Positions 1-11,041 of a stretch of 64,000 nucleotides of DNA are shown piece after piece. The DNA comes from Cavenderia fasciculata. Lineage: Eukaryota > Evosea > Eumycetozoa > Acytosteliales > Cavenderiaceae. The stretch's first letter is position 1, and every line of letters starts with the position of its first letter. The notes beneath the pieces are model-generated. The model saw nothing but the letters and a program-made list of their open reading frames with translations, had not been told where the DNA came from and did no database searches. Where the stretch lies: positions 3,284,054-3,348,053 of the forward strand of contig NW_004457695.1 in NCBI RefSeq assembly GCF_000203815.1. Reading direction: 5' to 3'. The position numbers and the translations under genes were made by a program.

Positions 1-1841
1 AAATTAATAATGATACAACTTAAATTTGATTTCTTCTTTTCTACTTACGCGGCACTAAATATTATACTATTGGAATCAGAATGTTGATGAGGAATAAGAC
101 GATAATAATTGAAAATTCTAATTTTGAATAAAGTACTATAGGTGGTCAAGGCTTCGTAACCAAGAGGGAAGAATAAAATAAATTGAATACCAATGTTGTT
201 TACATCGCTGTGCTTGACAATATTGGAGAGGATAGAGACATCGGTCGAAGTAATTGATACTGAAATCTCTGACCAAATAATAACGACAGACATGATAACA
301 AACCAAATGGCCAAAATCCACATCATTGGTACTTCTAAATAATTGTACCAAGTCCATTCTAAATAATTTAATTGACTTGCAAATCTTCCTGTTCTTGGTT
401 CTTTATAACTCCATGGTATAATCCTAAAAAATAAAATTAATAACAATTTAGTTTTTAAAAAACTTTTTTCTTCTTCTTCTTTTTTTTTCTTCTTTCATAC
501 TTGTCAACATTTCCATAACTATTCATAATATCTTCAATTTCAAATGCTTCATTGATACATTGTTCATAAAGGAATTCTGATCTACGATGATTTGTAACTG
601 CAGCTTTTAATCTTTGATTTAATGAAACAAGTGCTGAATATGTAATTTCTCCTGTTCCTTCTCCATGAATAATTGAACTATATTCTGGTGGACACTATAA
701 AAAAAAAAAAAAAAAAAATATTAATATTATTATTAATTCTACCTTTTTCCTCTTCTTCTCTATTTTTTTCTCCTTACTTGTTCTAAAATAGCTTCAACAT
801 GTTTTTCGTATGGATCATATTTCTTTGTTTTATCTTGAACCTTTTTAACTTGCTTCAAAGTAGCAAATAATTCATCACTTGTTTTTCTCTTTGTATCAAC
901 CAATGATGATACTTTAAATTGTAAATGACGTAATACTAAAACTCTATTTGAATGATTCCAAATGGTTCTTGGTGTTTCTACAAGCCTACAATTTTATAAA
1001 ATTAATAAGTATTGATTATGCTTAATTAATCGATATATATCTCTTATCTTACCCATAACCCATTAAAACGATGACCAAGAATAAACCCCATGTATTTGCA
1101 GCAGCCATTGCATAGCCGACCATACTATTCCAATCCAATTGTTTAACTGCTAACAACCAAATCAAAATAATAAGACCAATGACTGCAAAAATCAAGTAAA
1201 GGTATACATTTTCTCGAATGGCACGTTGAATTCTTTCTGTCAATTTAAAGTCACCAGTCAATACAAATGATCCTAAAAATGGATAAACCAACCTAAATAT
1301 TAAATTAAATGTAATGTTAAATGTATGTTCTTTTTTCATTCTTTCATTCTATGGCGCGTACCAAGTTAAAAAGAGAGTTCCAAAATAAAAGGTTTTGTAA
1401 AAGTAATATACAACAGCCTCATTGACATATGATAATGGTTCATTTTCACATAATGAGGAATCAGTTGGATTGGCTTGTATACATTCTCTATAATTTGTCT
1501 ATAAATATTGTAAATGCAATGAGAACACATTAATATTTGTCTATAGACAATTGTAACCGCTCTATCAAACTTACACAAACAATATCAATTGGAACTAAAA
1601 CAATAATACCAAAACACATAAACCAACCTATCCATGCCATTGCATAAACATATCTGTCAGGTAGTAATAGTAATAGTAGTGGTAGTAGTTATAAAGACAA
1701 ATAGGTTAGAACCAAGGTTTACATCGAACTATTATGATAAATGACATACTTTGGAGTTGATTTAAATGAAATATATCGATGTAATACTTTAGTTGTACCA
1801 GCTGCTACTGCACATAGAATAAGAACAAATATTACAATCAT
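1..1841 (-). CDS. lmbd2: LMBR1 domain-containing protein 2 homolog (LMBD2), 3' part beyond the window
   Basis: Multi-pass membrane protein of the LMBR1/LIMR family; the LMBD2 branch has been linked to receptor signalling, but its role in amoebae is not settled. Seven coding exons read on the minus strand: 1841-1750, 1653-1575, 1498-1362, 1292-1053, 985-778, 694-501 and 423-49, all with GT..AG introns in matching phase. The start encodes MIVIFVLILCAVAAG, a first membrane helix; helices follow at STPKYVYAMAWIGWFM and LTWLVYPFLGSF. The stretch RAIRENVYLYLIFAVIGLIILI and the loop LVETPRTIWNHSNRVLVLRH are what made me choose LMBD2. Exon 7 ends at GTAAGT next to the window edge, so the C-terminal half is missing. 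The ATG was chosen because it opens the first helix in frame. Family assignment is secure; the A/B paralogue is not resolved. Confidence 0.9.
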
Positions 1842-2459
1842 CTCTCCTCTCTATCTATCTTGTCGTGTCTATCTTTTCTTCTTTCTTCTTCTTCTTTCTT
1901 GTTTTAGATACCGCGAATCAATTGATTCTCTTTTCAAGTACTTTGGTACTACCCTCTTTCTTTACTTTCTTTTCGTCTCGAATAATAATAATAATAATAA
2001 TGCTGCAAGTAAATTATAAAAAAAATAAATTAAAAAGTTTCTTTGCAAGCAGAATTTTCCCCACCTCAGAAAACTAGAAAAAAAAAAAAAAGGAATTATC
2101 ATAATGATGGGGTGAATCATATCATTGATAGAACAGATAGATAAGATTCGTCCGTTAATTAATTAAAAAGGGTAGAGACGGAGATGCATCTAATATATTT
2201 TTATATATATTTAGTAAAAAAGTATATAAGTTTATTATACAAGTAGAGAGGAGAGGAGAGGAGAGGAGGAGAGGAAAAATTATTTACATTACAAAGGGTA
2301 ACAACAGTCCTATGTAATTGTACACATGTGTTATTATTATTATTATTATTAATATTAGTTTCGAGTATTCTTCTTTTGTTATTATTATTATTTATATATG
2401 ATGATTTATATATGTATTATGTAAGTATGTATCTATCTATCTATCAATCAATGTCGGTG
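1842..2459. other. Intergenic spacer, low complexity
   Basis: AT-rich spacer between the 5' end of the LMBD2 gene and the 3' end of the zinc-finger gene. It holds ATA runs near 1981-2000, a short GAGAG tract at about 2246-2275 and TTA runs near 2333-2350. Open frames here are low-complexity; I see no gene. Confidence 0.6.
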
Positions 2460-3437
2460 TCATTTAGAAGTATCGATCAACTTTGAAAGATGACTACCAA
2501 TCACAGAAGAATGATGGTGGTGATGATGATGATGTAGAATATTACTGTTCATTATATTGTGATTGCTGACAGCAGATCCGTTGTTAACATTGATGTTTGA
2601 TGATACCATCGGACTACAATGATTGGAAAATTGTTGTTGCTGTTGCTGCTGATGTATTTGTTGGTATTGTTGATGGTGAAGATGTTGTTGTTGCTGTTGT
2701 TGCTGTTGTTGTTCATGTTGGTCTAATTGAAGAAGGTTAAATAGAGATTGAATCGATGGTAACTTGACATGGATGGATCGTTCATCGTCACTTGACATGG
2801 TACCAGCTGACGCCGACGACGATTTATATGGCGGACAGGACGATGAAGAGGACAGGGATTCGTCGTTATGGTCATAGTCGGATGATTCATCGCTATAGTC
2901 TGACGACTGCGAAGAGAATGTGGCGGGACTATTGTAAAGTTCGCAGGCGGATGCGGGCATGAGGAAACTGGGACTGGTTCGAATAGCAGGACTAGAGTAG
3001 CCTGCTGGAGAGTCGGTAACCGATTGGTAGAGAAATTGGTTGGATTCAGAGTGGATGAGATCGGACGACGAGACCATGGTCAAAAGATAAGGAGAGCTGC
3101 ATCTGGAACTTGGACTGCTGTTGCTGTTGCTGTTTCGGATGGCTCCATTACTACTCTCTTTGGGTGATATGTACTTGACTGCGAGTGGAGGTGAACTACA
3201 TGCGCCACTGATACCGTTGGCCACTGATGTTATATATTTGGATTTTTGGACACGCAAAGAGGTGGAATTGTTTTTGGTGACGCGCATACACACCTTGCAT
3301 GTAGAGTCGCACTCATGTTTCATCTTTCTTTCGTGTCTACAAAGACTGGCCTTGTGTTCATACGATGAGTATCTATTACAGTTTTGGTGACGACAAAGGT
3401 ACTTTCCATTATTGGTTAATTTGTATGGTAATAACAT
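2460..3437 (-). CDS. Single C2H2-type zinc-finger, Gln/Ser/His-rich protein
   Basis: Intronless gene of 325 residues, probably a nuclear nucleic-acid-binding protein. The N-terminus has one clear C2H2-like pattern: Cys15-x4-Cys20, then His35-x5-His41, followed at once by a second cysteine cluster (Cys43, Cys47, Cys50) that could extend the metal site. The rest is low complexity: serine-rich 80-220, a polyglutamine and Gln/His stretch about 240-270, and a run of eight histidines near 300. No other domain is visible. It ends in TGA rather than the TAA most dictyostelid genes use. About 2.1 kb of gene-free DNA lies upstream, which would suit a developmentally regulated gene. Transcription factor is an inference from the finger and the acidic/Q-rich tail; RNA binding is equally possible. 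Confidence 0.75.
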   Translation of the reverse strand: MLLPYKLTNNGKYLCRHQNCNRYSSYEHKASLCRHERKMKHECDSTCKVCMRVTKNNSTSLRVQKSKYITSVANGISGACSSPPLAVKYISPKESSNGAIRNSNSNSSPSSRCSSPYLLTMVSSSDLIHSESNQFLYQSVTDSPAGYSSPAIRTSPSFLMPASACELYNSPATFSSQSSDYSDESSDYDHNDESLSSSSSCPPYKSSSASAGTMSSDDERSIHVKLPSIQSLFNLLQLDQHEQQQQQQQQQHLHHQQYQQIHQQQQQQQFSNHCSPMVSSNINVNNGSAVSNHNIMNSNILHHHHHHHHSSVIGSHLSKLIDTSK

Positions 3438-5597
3438 TATTTTTGGATTATTAAATATTATTAAATATTTTTAATTATTATTATTTATATTTGATTAAAG
3501 ATCTTATATATTTGTAAAGAAGAAGATAACTTTAAGTAAAGAAGATACTAATAACAATAATAATATTATTATTATTTTGTAGAATAGGATAAATAAATAA
3601 TGATGATGAATGTATATATGTAGATCTCTGGTCGAGTCGGGGAATGAAATGACAAGGGTGGGTAGTGAAGTGGTGGTTGGAAATCAAAAAAATGGATGAA
3701 TTGATCGATGGGATATGGGTTTACTATGGCTGAGCTGTATGTATGAATTAACTATTAATAGAAAGGTGAAATATTGTAGACAACAGATGTTTACTATATT
3801 TTTGAGATCGAAACTACCTAGACTGATGGGATGGATGGATTTTTTGTTGATGGATGGATGGATGGTTAATTAATTTAAACAAATGGAAACTCTCTTGTTA
3901 ACAACAATAGTAAGATATAAATGTATAATGTATATTCACAACAATCCTAAAAAAAAAAACGTAAAAAAGAATTTTAATATATGCTGCTGACAATGGTTTT
4001 CAGTCATGACTGACCCTCCCCCAACTAGCTCTCTATATCGCTCTTCTTTTTCCAAGTACAACACGCTGAATTGATCATCAATCACACTTCAACAACATGT
4101 TTGTTGTCGCTGGTGGTGGTCAACTGAATTAATGGGATGGTGATCATATATACTCTTGTTGTTTTATGGTTGTTGATGCTAAAATTGAAACATCCAGTCT
4201 ATCCTTCCTTTCCCTCTCCCTTCTTTATCTTTTCTCTTCACATATCGATCAATAATAGATAAGCAAAAAGCTAAACTTATGGCGATGGTGGTGATGGTGA
4301 TGGTAACTGTGTGGTGTGTCTCTTACTTGGTGTTGTGTGCTTATCAATCGTGATGACTGATGTTTTGACTGCACGGTAACGAGTACTCACTTTGCAAAGA
4401 CTATCAGTCACCTTTATCGCAAACGTTCTCTCATCTCTCCACCGCGCGGTTTGAAAAAGTACAAGTAGCATGTGCTATTGTTGTTGCCACGCCGGCGCTG
4501 GCGCTAGTGATTCGATCAATTCAATTGGGGTGTGGTGTGGTGCCGGGGTATCACTATATTTTGTATGGTGATTTCCTTTTTTGTCAAGATCACATATTCC
4601 CTCTTGAAGAGAGAGGGGTTTGGAAATGATGGTGTGTGTGTGGGTTCAGTGTTAGGTGGGGGTTAGATATATACCGCGATGAAAGGGGTGATATAATGAA
4701 TGAATGAATATGAATAAGAATGCATGTTCGATCAATACCGATATTGAAAGTATCTAGATAGAAGAGGGACAAAGAGAGGGGAGGGTGATGACAATACTCT
4801 ATAATCTTTTACGATTCCCTCTCTTGCTCACTCGTTCACCACTCTTCCTCTTCCTCCTCCTCCTCCTCCTCCTCCTCCTCCTCCTCCTCCTCCTCCTCGA
4901 TCTCTATTATCATAATTAAAAAATGAACAAATAATATTATGTTGAATGTAACGACGAATAAATCGTTGAAACAAATGTTAATTTAAAAAGTTGGGAGGGT
5001 AATACATATTGTATGTATGGATGAAATATATCTCTTTCTTAATATCCTAAATAGCTTTCTTCCTCATTCAAACACCACACCCTTTGAATGGATCAGAATG
5101 AGTAAGGTAGGCTGTTCAGTCTAATAATGTGATAATGGTGAGATAAATGATTAATTATTGTATTTACCTTGTTTGTGTGTTTGTTGCTGAAATAATTGAT
5201 TGCAATGAATGATTGAGCTGAGCTACTACTAAATAGTTGTCGGTGTATCATTATTCATGATGTTGTTGTTCACATGATGAAGAGTTATCCCACTCTCACT
5301 CTATGATCAGACCCAAAATGCAATCCGATTATTGAACAGCAAACTCAGCTTTTTTTAGAACCTAAAACAACAACATTAATGACCTGACCCGCCAAAAAAG
5401 TCAACTCCCAAATTTTGGGATACAAGTACCAACTATGTTGTTAAAAATAAACTCAATCCCACCCAAGCTTACATCATTTGTTGTTTTGATTGGCATTGTA
5501 TCATCACCTATCATCAATATTAAAATTTAATCATTTTATTATTATATATTATTTTTAGCTAATAGATTATTATTATTTATTTATTTATTATTTGTTG
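3438..5597. other. Long intergenic region upstream of the zinc-finger gene
   Basis: 2.16 kb without a supported gene, long for a dictyostelid. It has scattered GGATG/TGGATGGA tracts (3835-3865), a GC-rich patch (4440-4555, including a GCGCTGGCGC-like stretch), and a (TCC)n microsatellite. Short open frames on the minus strand at 4277-4471 and 4590-4772 are rich in simple His/Thr/Pro runs and look like chance. Most of it lies 5' to the zinc-finger gene, so it may hold its promoter and distal elements. Confidence 0.5.
4852..4898. repeat. (TCC)n microsatellite
   Basis: About 15 uninterrupted TCC units in the spacer upstream of the zinc-finger gene. Polypyrimidine on the plus strand; likely length-variable between strains. 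Confidence 0.95.
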
Positions 5598-5859
5598 TTA
5601 ACATGATGGATGAGGATGATGATCATTACCAGTGTTACATTTAATAGCAGGACATGCATTATCATCTTTTATGCATTGACGGTGTCCATTGATATTGGCA
5701 CAATGGTATCCGTGTGGACATCCAATATGACCACGACCATGGCCAAAGTCACATTCATGTGGTCGATGTGTTGTTATTCCTCATCCTGATCCACCTGTAA
5801 TTGATGATGATGATGATATTGATGAGGATGATAATGAGGATGATGTTGTTGTTGATATC

Positions 5860-6140
5860 GATGATATCGAAGTGCCAAGAGTTGGATGGACTGTTGTATG
5901 TTGTGCAGTGGTTGTGACAATTCCAGTTGTCGACACCACGGCTGTTGTAGTAACTACTCCGGTGGTTGAGACTGGTGCCGTTGTAGTGACAACTCCGGTT
6001 GTCGAGACAATAGCAGTTGTTAGATCACCAGTTGTAGTGACCACTGCCGTTGTTGTTACTACGCCAGTGGTTGTCACTACTCCGGTGGTCGATACGACTC
6101 CGGTCGTAGTAACAACTCCAGTGGTCGAACAAATATCAAC
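5860..6140. repeat. Thr/Val-rich minisatellite inside the PSI-like gene
   Basis: Imperfect repeats of a 24-base unit encode STTGVVTTTGVV/AVV on the minus strand, the likely O-glycosylated stalk of the extracellular protein. Because the unit is nearly symmetric in codon content, the plus strand is also open here (VVVTTPVVET...); that frame is a shadow, not a gene. Confidence 0.85.
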
Positions 6141-6784
6141 GTAAATGCAATTGCCATCATAACAACTATCATCAGTACATGAATCACCATCATCACAATT
6201 TACATCAACAGTAATAACACATCCTTGATCTTGAGTACATGTCTTTGGGAAACAAAAATCTTCTGTCAGACAGTTGGGTACAAATATACCTTTTGAAAGA
6301 GAGAGAAAGAAATGATTGTTGTTAATCATCTTGAATCACAACAATTATAATAATATGTAGAATACATACAAGTTGAATTGATAATAACAGCATCTAAACA
6401 TACATCGGTTGATGAACAATCAGTGATAACTTCTCATTGTCCATTACAAGCATCGATCGTTGGATCATCACCATCGTCGCCTGTATGATTAATTAAAAGT
6501 TTTTAGAGGTTGACTCTTGTTATCAATCTTTGCTCATCATCATTATTATTTCTTTAACAAACATACATTTTACAGCAACGAATTCACAACCAACCAGTGG
6601 TGATATACAACTACCAATGATACACTGATCAATGTGAAGACACAAATTTTCGGTATAGCATTCAGCGTCGATTCCATAGGCAGTACATGGATTACCATCA
6701 TCACCTATATTTATTATAAATTTAAAGATAATAGGTAGGATAATTAATATATGAAAAAAGTAATTACTTAGTATTAAAAATCAA

Positions 6785-7150
6785 GACGACTCGGCCCAAT
6801 ATCCCACCGAAACAATCTATCGAGTGACACAGGAACACCTCAAAACTTTCATTTCTGTGGACATTCTAGACAGCGGATATTCGAAATGCCATGTCAAGCT
6901 GTTTTCCAGGTGGCCACCTATTACAAAGGAAATTTGTGGATCTATGCCGATGGTAGGTTGGTAGGTGACAATCCACGGCCTTTGGATATCGTACAAACAG
7001 GTATACAAGGGTCGGGGGTACTCGATATGATACTATGGGTAGATGCACACACGAAGACACCTGTCCACCAAGTACTGATGCTTGCTTTTTCAGTATGTGC
7101 GATGACGTTTCAGATGCTTGTATCCTTTGGCCAATAGATTGTAAGTATCA
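6785..7150 (+). pseudogene. Inverted internal segment of the PSI-like gene: PA14/fibro-slime core plus one CTDC repeat
   Basis: Plus-strand coding remnant inside a minus-strand gene. Reading left to right it gives TGTPQNFHFCGHSRQRIFE, then YKGNLWIYADGRLVGDN (the fibro-slime/PA14 signature that normally reads GDDDLWVYINGKLV.D), then, one frame over, the CTDC repeat DTCPPSTDACFFSMCDD ending in CILWPID and a GTAAGT donor at 7141. If this segment is turned over, that donor pairs in phase with the acceptor at 6705: the split codon T|GT gives WPIDCDDGNPCTAYG, a textbook CTDC join. A one-base frame slip lies between the PA14 and CTDC parts (about 7000-7040). Breakpoints are estimated to within about 20 bases. 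Confidence 0.75.
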
Positions 7151-7594
7151 CGAAATCTTGTCGTTTCCATTACCACCTATAAAAGGTTTGACCAATCCTA
7201 TTTCACCATAATCTTGTGTTTGCCAATAGGCATTCTGAAAGTCACCTTTTTTTTAAAAAGGATCCAAATGGTTAATAAATGAAATCAAAACAAAAAGAAA
7301 AGAATATTTCTTTTTCTTTTATATTTTTTGTTCATAGATCTACTATTTCTGCTTGGAGTTTGATCATAATATTCACTGAGCCCATCTGGAAATATTTCAT
7401 CTCTTGCTATATATATATTTAATAATATATTTTTTGTGAAGAATGAATATTTTTTTTGTATAAGTTATCATTTTGATTGCAAAGAAAGATAAAGTTTTCA
7501 CAATGAGATACTTACGTGTTGGAGTGAATATATCGGAACAATAACTACCCCCACAATGAGGAACAAAGATGATAAAACTCTTAATTCCCTTTTC

Positions 7595-8087
7595 ATGATT
7601 GATTTAAAAAAAACTATTTTCAATTGTACTTTTATTTGCCTTTATATCATTAATCCTTCTTTCATCAAATGAAGGGGTCAATGGAAGTAGTAAGTTCGTT
7701 CTACCTTTTACCTATACTAAAGTACTCATCAAATATCTTAATGTCTAATTAATTTGATTTTAGTTTTAAGTGCTACTCAAACAGGAAAGACATTTGTTTT
7801 CACTTTTCATCCAGTTCTAATGTGGTACACTCAGGAACAATGGCCTATCCACCAACATTAGACCATACTGTACCCCAGGTGAAGGAAATGCAACCAACAT
7901 GACATGCACTCTCCCATCAGTCCCAGGTATTTAAATCATTCATTCAAAATTTCATATACCTAAATATTAAATTTTTTTTTTTTTTTCAACTGTAGCTTGT
8001 AATAATGTCCGCTTTACTGGTTTTGTAGCTCCTGGGGTAGGGGTCGTAACCTTTTATTACCCATTTGATTGTACTGTTGTTGCATAA
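7595..8087 (+). pseudogene. Small secreted cysteine-containing protein, frameshifted copy
   Basis: Member of the ~110-residue secreted family found at 24618-25052, 56154-56645, 57370-57897 and 60740-61256. It keeps the three-exon plan: a signal-peptide exon ending LLSSNEGVNGS (about 7595-7696), a middle exon (7763-7926) with TQTGKTFVFTFHPVLMW and RPYCTPGEGN, and a 92-base last exon (7996-8087) reading CNNVRFTGFVAPGVG...FDCTVVA. Two frame breaks: an A8 run at 7606-7613 throws the start ATG out of frame with the signal peptide, and a one-base slip occurs just after the LMW codons near 7825. Function of the family is unknown. Its ATG overlaps the ATG of the divergent PSI-like relic. It is either a pseudogene or an intact gene with two sequence errors. 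Confidence 0.7.
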
Positions 8088-8357
8088 AAAAAAAAACATT
8101 CCATTGAATCTAAAAGAATAAATAAATAAATAAATTTATCTATTTTTTTCAATCAAATATTTAATTAATATGTATTTATTTTCATGTTGCAACATAGCAT
8201 ACTCACTCGCATCAGTTTCAGGTATAAACCAATCAAAAGATCCAAGTATAAATAAATCAATTTATCTTTTATCTTTCAATCAATTATTATTATTGATATA
8301 TATATATATATATTTGTATTAAAAATTAAAAAGGTTTGTGTGCTATTGTTTGTTTAT

Positions 8358-10075
8358 TTATTTCTTTTTATCGTCATCTTGTTGAATTTCAAGACCGGAG
8401 ACCTTGCCCTTTCTTCCTTCCTTTTCATTCTTCTTTAACCATTGGACAATAGCTTCGGTACCTTTGATAACGATTGGATTTGGTGGAATGGTCAATGGAT
8501 TGTGACCGACATCGAGTATGGTAAGTGTTCCCTCTAATTGACCTAATTCCCAAGGGAGCTCTGTAAGCATATTATGACTCAAATCGATCTTTGTTACATT
8601 CTTCCATCCACCCAATGTTTCTGGTAAATCTGCAATTTCATTTGATTTGAAATCAGCAAGCTTAAAAAAATAAAAATAGAGATGAGATTAGATTAATATG
8701 TTATTCTTGTTATTATTATTATTGTTTTGTTTTGTTTGTTTGTTTGTTTCTACATACTTGTAATTCTACAAGATCACCAATTGAAGCTGGAAGAGTTGTA
8801 AGTTTATTTGCAGAGAAATTGACCTTTGTCAATGCAACCAATTGACCAATTTCATTTGGAAGAGCTTGGAGTTGATTATTTGCACATTCCAATTCCTACA
8901 AAAAATAAATAAATAAATATTAATATTCCTTCTTCTTCTTCTTCTTTTATACTTTGTATTTGATTGTTTTTTACCTTTAGATTAGTTAAAGTACAAACTT
9001 CAGCAGGAAGAGCAACTAGACGATTACCAGACAATGATAGTTTCTTGAGGTTGACCAGACGACCGAGTTCTTGTGGGATATTGTCAATGAGCAATTGGTT
9101 TTGACGAAGATCGAGTGATTGGAGGTTGATGAGGTTACCAATTTCACGTGGGATGATTCTCATGTTGTTGCCAAAGAGATCGAGACGTTGGAGGTTGATG
9201 AGGGTACCAATGTCATATGGCACCTCCTTGAGTTGAGGGTTGTCACGCATATCCAACTCTTGCAACTCGCTGAGGAGACCGACACCCATGGGAAGATGTG
9301 AGATTTGGAGATTACGAATGGAGAGCTTCTTGAGTTGACGGAGATTGGCAAGTGATGGCACGTAGGAGAGAGGTGGGTTGACCTTGAGATCAAGCTCGGT
9401 AAGAGACACCATATGTGACAATTCCTCTGGAAGTTGTTGCAACTTGTTGGACGAGACGTTGAGGGTGGCGAGTTGACCGAGCAGACCGATTTGGTTGGGC
9501 AGTGTGATGAGCTGATTGTTGGAGACGTTGAGCTCGATGAGCTTGATCCAACCTGCAATCTCGGCGGGCAAGATCTTGAGCTGGTTCTTGGAGCAGATGA
9601 ATGTCTGCAAGTTGAGCAACTTGCCATACTCCATTGGGAAGGATTGCAGTTGGTTGTCTGACAGATCCAAGTACTCGAGTTGCTCGCAACGTGCAATTTC
9701 AATGGGCAGCTCGTCCAATTGGTTGCCAGAGATATCGAGTTTGGTGAGGTTGGTCAACTCGCCAATCTTGGCGGGAAGAGGTGTGCAAAAGAGCTTGTTG
9801 TTGTTGAGGAACAGTTGACGTAGTGTCGTCAAGTTACCAATCTCGAGTGGGATCGATGTGATACGGTTCTTGCTGACATCGAGTACCTGCACGTTGGACA
9901 ACTTGCCAATCTCTTCAGGAAGAGTTGTCAAGTCGTTCTCGGCCAACAACAACTCTTTGCACAAGAGTGCACCAATGGTTGGTGGCAACTTGTCAATCTC
10001 CATCTTTCGGAGATCTACAATCTCTCTCTTTCTATATTTCGATGATTTTAAATCACTTGATAAATTTCCTCCCAT
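8358..10075 (-). CDS. lrrA: Leucine-rich repeat protein, LrrA type
   Basis: Protein of 513 residues from exons 10075-8975, 8895-8758 and 8660-8358, phases matching. It starts MGGNLSSDLKSSKYRKREI, with a Gly2 that could be N-myristoylated, then about 17 tandem LRRs of the LxxLPxxIGxLxxLxxLxLxxNxL class, and ends KKNEKEGRKGKVSGLEIQQ. Length, N-terminus and C-terminus match what I know of Dictyostelium LrrA, a cytoplasmic LRR protein affecting proliferation and development. It is made only of repeats and short caps, so it is expected to act as a binding scaffold (the class includes Shoc2-like proteins). The start is fixed by the MGGNLSS block directly before the first repeat. Upstream DNA is a 1.3 kb spacer. 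Confidence 0.93.
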
Positions 10076-10669
10076 TCTTTAATTATATGTATGATACTAT
10101 GTATGATATGTAAGGTTGATTGATTGTTTGTTTGTTTGTTGATAATAATACAAATACTTTTTAGTTGTTATTTTTAAAAAGTAATACTTAGAGTTAAGAG
10201 AACACCGCTTGCTATAATATGAAAAAGATATAAATAGACAAAGAAAGGGATTGAAGAAGAAGAGGATGAAGATGAGGAGGGAGGGAGGGAGGGAGGGAGA
10301 TATAAATAGACAAGATAGATATTTAAAATAAATAATAAAAAGTTAGTATTATTATTATTAATTAATAAATGTTGTTGATGATGATGATGATGATGATGTT
10401 TGAGATACAATTTTGTATATATTTGTATAAAATTATAATTGATGTTTGGTTATTATTCGCTCGCTTGATTGATTGATGATAGATTATCAAAGAGTATGAT
10501 TGATGAAGGGAAGAAGAGAGGAAGATGAGTGAGTGGTTGGGGGGTGTTGGTTTGGTTTGGGTTTGAAGAAGTAGTGTTCGATCAAGTGACTTGGTGAAGA
10601 TTTATATATTTGTGTGTGTTGAGGAATGAAATATGATCTATATCTAGATAGTGATTAGGAGATTCTATT

Positions 10670-10750
10670 CTATTTACCGTTGAGATAATAAAAACTCAGA
10701 ACTAATACTAAAACTATTGCTAGAACAGCTATAATGAGCAATGGACTCAT
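10670..10750 (-). other. Hydrophobic micro-ORF, 26 codons
   Basis: ATG at 10750 to TAG at 10670 encodes MSPLLIIAVLAIVLVLVLSF followed by YYLNGK: a complete single membrane helix with small polar ends. A possible 3' acceptor (TCATAG) lies just upstream, so it could instead be the last exon of a tail-anchored protein; I could not find a convincing preceding exon. Coding status is uncertain. Confidence 0.25.
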
Positions 10751-11006
10751 GAACCTCCTATGATCTTAGTTTACTTGAGGAGGAGTGCAGAAATAGACCC
10801 AGGTTTTCTTTCAAGTCATCAATTTTTTGTTTTTTGTGGCGAAGTGGATATTTTTGGTTAAAGGAAAACAGACCATCTACCTAATGTGCCGATTACTGTA
10901 CCAACCACAAATTAATCAAATAAATGAACATTTTAATTGGATAAATATTATTTGTATTCATATAAATATATATAGGTTTGAAATTCTCAAAAGGTCGACC
11001 AATATA

Positions 11007-11007
11007 C

Positions 11008-11040
<33 letters not shown>
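11007..11040. repeat. (ATTG)n tract
   Basis: About eight tandem ATTG units, the same tetranucleotide that borders the duplicated blocks at 32607 and 53351. Confidence 0.9.

Positions 11041-11041
<1 letters not shown>

Larger units (their letters stand above)
5598..7596 (-). pseudogene. PSI-like secreted PA14/CTDC-repeat protein gene, disrupted by an internal inversion and stop codons
   Basis: Relic of a prespore-cell-inducing-factor-like extracellular protein: signal peptide, PA14/fibro-slime domain, CTDC cysteine repeats, Thr-rich stalk, cysteine-rich tail. On the minus strand, ATG at 7596 opens a signal peptide (MKRELRVLSSLFLIVGVVIV) followed by a GTAAGT donor. Then come ARDEIFPDGLSEYYDQTPSRN (about 7410-7345) and QTQDYGEIGLVKPFIGG (about 7240-7165), as in the PSI N-terminus. 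CTDC repeats lie at 6704-6570, 6480-6371 and 6300-6120 (CDDGDSCTDDSCYDGNC), a (TTTGVV)n stalk at 6130-5860, and the tail HECDFGHGRGHIGCPHG ends in TAA at 5598. The PA14 core and one CTDC repeat are missing from this strand and sit reversed at about 6785-7150. In-frame TGA codons lie at 6434-6436 (where a Cys is expected) and 5781-5783. Family call is strong; no intact product is expected as written. Confidence 0.8.

Noticed and set aside
5872-6144. Plus-strand open frame of Val/Thr repeats
   Set aside because: It is the complement of the TTTGVV stalk of the PSI-like gene; the repeat unit keeps both strands open. Minus-strand reading is supported by flanking CTDC exons.
9119-9818. Several long frames on both strands inside the LRR gene
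   Set aside because: They are shadows of the repetitive lrrA coding sequence, whose GC-richer codons keep other frames open.
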